Shown here: in pieces, positions 43,444 to 44,229 of the stretch
Layout: each line of letters opens with the position of its first letter
Position numbering within the stretch: position 1 is the stretch's first letter
Source: Chloroflexota bacterium
GTDB taxonomy: Bacteria > Chloroflexota > UBA6077 > JACCZL01
Length of the DNA stretch: 44,229 nt
Reading direction: 5' to 3'
Assembly: GCA_020845495.1 (NCBI GenBank)
Contig: JADLFM010000087.1
Location: forward strand, 1-44,229
Translations under genes and position numbers: made by a program
Notes under the pieces: generated by a model
Database searches by the model: none
What the model saw: the letters and a program-made list of their open reading frames with translations, nothing else
Told to the model about the DNA's origin: nothing

Positions 43444-44229
43444 TCAGGCGCGGGCGGCCGTACGAAGCGTCAGATCGTAAACGATCCTCGTGCCGAGCCG
43501 CAGGTTCTCGACGGATAGGCGCTCGTCGACGCCGTGATACCCCTTGTTGTCCTCGGCGTTGAGCATGCAGGGTACCAGGCCATAGGCGGGGATGCCGCGC
43601 TCCCGGAAGAAGCGAGCATCGGTGCCTCCGACGCAGATCGCCGGCGCGACGATGCTGGTCGGCAGATGCGCTTTGCAGGCGGCCTCGATCGCCGTAAAGA
43701 GCGGCGTATCGATCGGCGAGAGCGACGGCGGCGCGTCCGACCACTCGACCTCCAGGCTGATGCCCGGGTCGTTGACGATCTGCTCGACGTTCGAGACGAA
43801 AGCGCGCTCGTCGGTGTCCGGCAGCAGGCGGCAGTCGAAGCTCATCGATGCCTGCTCGGGGATGATGTTGATCTTGTAGCCGCCCTCGATGATGGTGAGG
43901 GCGATCGTGTCGTGCAGGAGCGGGCGGATCGCGCGGTGCTGCGCCATCTCCTGTTTCACCTGCTCCCCGCCCATCCGACGGATGAACTCGGCGACGGGCG
44001 GGCACTCGCGGTCCTCGGGTGGCTGGGCCAGGAGGGCGTTCGCGGCCCGAACGAGCCGATGCGTGGCGGCCTCGTCCCAGGGCTGGGAGGCGTGGCCGGG
44101 CTCGGCGCGAGCGACCATCTTGAGGCGCAAGATCTTCTTCTCGCCGACCGAGATCTCGAAGACGTCGCCGGCGCTGAAGAAGCCTTTCATGCCGGAGCCG
44201 CCTTCGTCCAGGATGAAGGCGGGGTCGAG
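43444..44229 (-). CDS. M20-family metallopeptidase, C-terminal part (partial)
   Basis: The frame is open through the right edge, giving 261 codons of the C-terminal part. It enters at AFILDEGGSGMKGFF, then has the dimerisation domain (RLKMVARAEPGHASQPWDEA, with the His that completes the partner active site; INIIPEQASMSFDCRLLPDT) and returns to the catalytic domain (VGGTDARFFRERGIPAYGL, then GYHGVDERLSVENL, whose His is the last zinc ligand). M20 enzymes are ArgE/DapE/carboxypeptidase/aminoacylase-type hydrolases. An ATG at 44190 is internal and not the true start. Substrate not predictable. Confidence 0.9.
   Translation of the reverse strand, partial: LDPAFILDEGGSGMKGFFSAGDVFEISVGEKKILRLKMVARAEPGHASQPWDEAATHRLVRAANALLAQPPEDRECPPVAEFIRRMGGEQVKQEMAQHRAIRPLLHDTIALTIIEGGYKINIIPEQASMSFDCRLLPDTDERAFVSNVEQIVNDPGISLEVEWSDAPPSLSPIDTPLFTAIEAACKAHLPTSIVAPAICVGGTDARFFRERGIPAYGLVPCMLNAEDNKGYHGVDERLSVENLRLGTRIVYDLTLRTAARA

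Overview
The window looks like chromosomal DNA of a GC-rich, probably monoderm bacterium. The closest guess is a Chloroflexota lineage of the Thermomicrobia/Sphaerobacter kind. This rests on the very high GC of most genes, Tat- or lipobox-secreted binding proteins with long Ala/Pro/Thr linkers, a superoxide dismutase ending in an LPRTG sortase signal, a translin-family protein, a PspC protein and a tungsten-type aldehyde oxidoreductase. That placement is inference. I see no rRNA, tRNA, CRISPR array, transposase, integrase or phage gene.

Layout. 1-4.3 kb: the start of a multi-pass membrane glycosyltransferase running off the left edge (-), an aldehyde:ferredoxin oxidoreductase (-), a HAD hydrolase and an SGNH hydrolase (+). 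4.35-10.3 kb: a visibly lower-GC block with a metal-dependent amidohydrolase (+) converging on a binding protein-permease-permease operon (-) of the dipeptide/oligopeptide ABC class without ATPases. The same 15-bp sequence lies at both edges of this block, so it may be an acquired island. 10.4-11.8 kb: glycerate 2-kinase.

11.9-16.1 kb: a minus-strand run transcribed as lgt, hexapeptide acyltransferase, acyl carrier protein, SDR reductase and AMP-forming acyl ligase, which looks like a small pathway for making or transferring an acyl group. 16.3-20.7 kb: an SNF2-family helicase and a SWIM zinc-finger protein, a known bacterial pairing. 20.8-25.7 kb: a GT-C glycosyltransferase overlapping a MurJ-type flippase, then PdxA and a small Pro/Ser-rich lipoprotein. 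25.8-32.8 kb: the LPRTG-anchored Cu/Zn superoxide dismutase (-), then a LacI regulator with a promoter and its own operator, a large binding protein, an enolase-superfamily sugar-acid dehydratase-like enzyme and an iron-type alcohol dehydrogenase. The last four look like a sugar or sugar-acid uptake and catabolism locus.

33.1-35.7 kb (-): a YhdH/AcuI-type reductase, then an alanyl-tRNA editing protein (AlaX) followed by a translin-family protein. 35.8-42.8 kb: a glycosyltransferase cluster with divergent GT4 enzymes, a polytopic UPF0104-type protein and two related GT-B-like transferases. Short tandem repeats occur at or near several of its gene boundaries. 43.0-44.2 kb (-): a PspC protein and the C-terminal part of an M20 peptidase running off the right edge.

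The most interesting items are: the AlaX-translin pair (possible tRNA quality control); the ACP/SDR/AMP-ligase/acyltransferase set; repeats in the glycosyltransferase cluster, including a 28-bp duplication that supplies a stop codon; two genes whose best-placed start appears to be CTG; the sortase-anchored SOD; and the repeat-bounded low-GC block.
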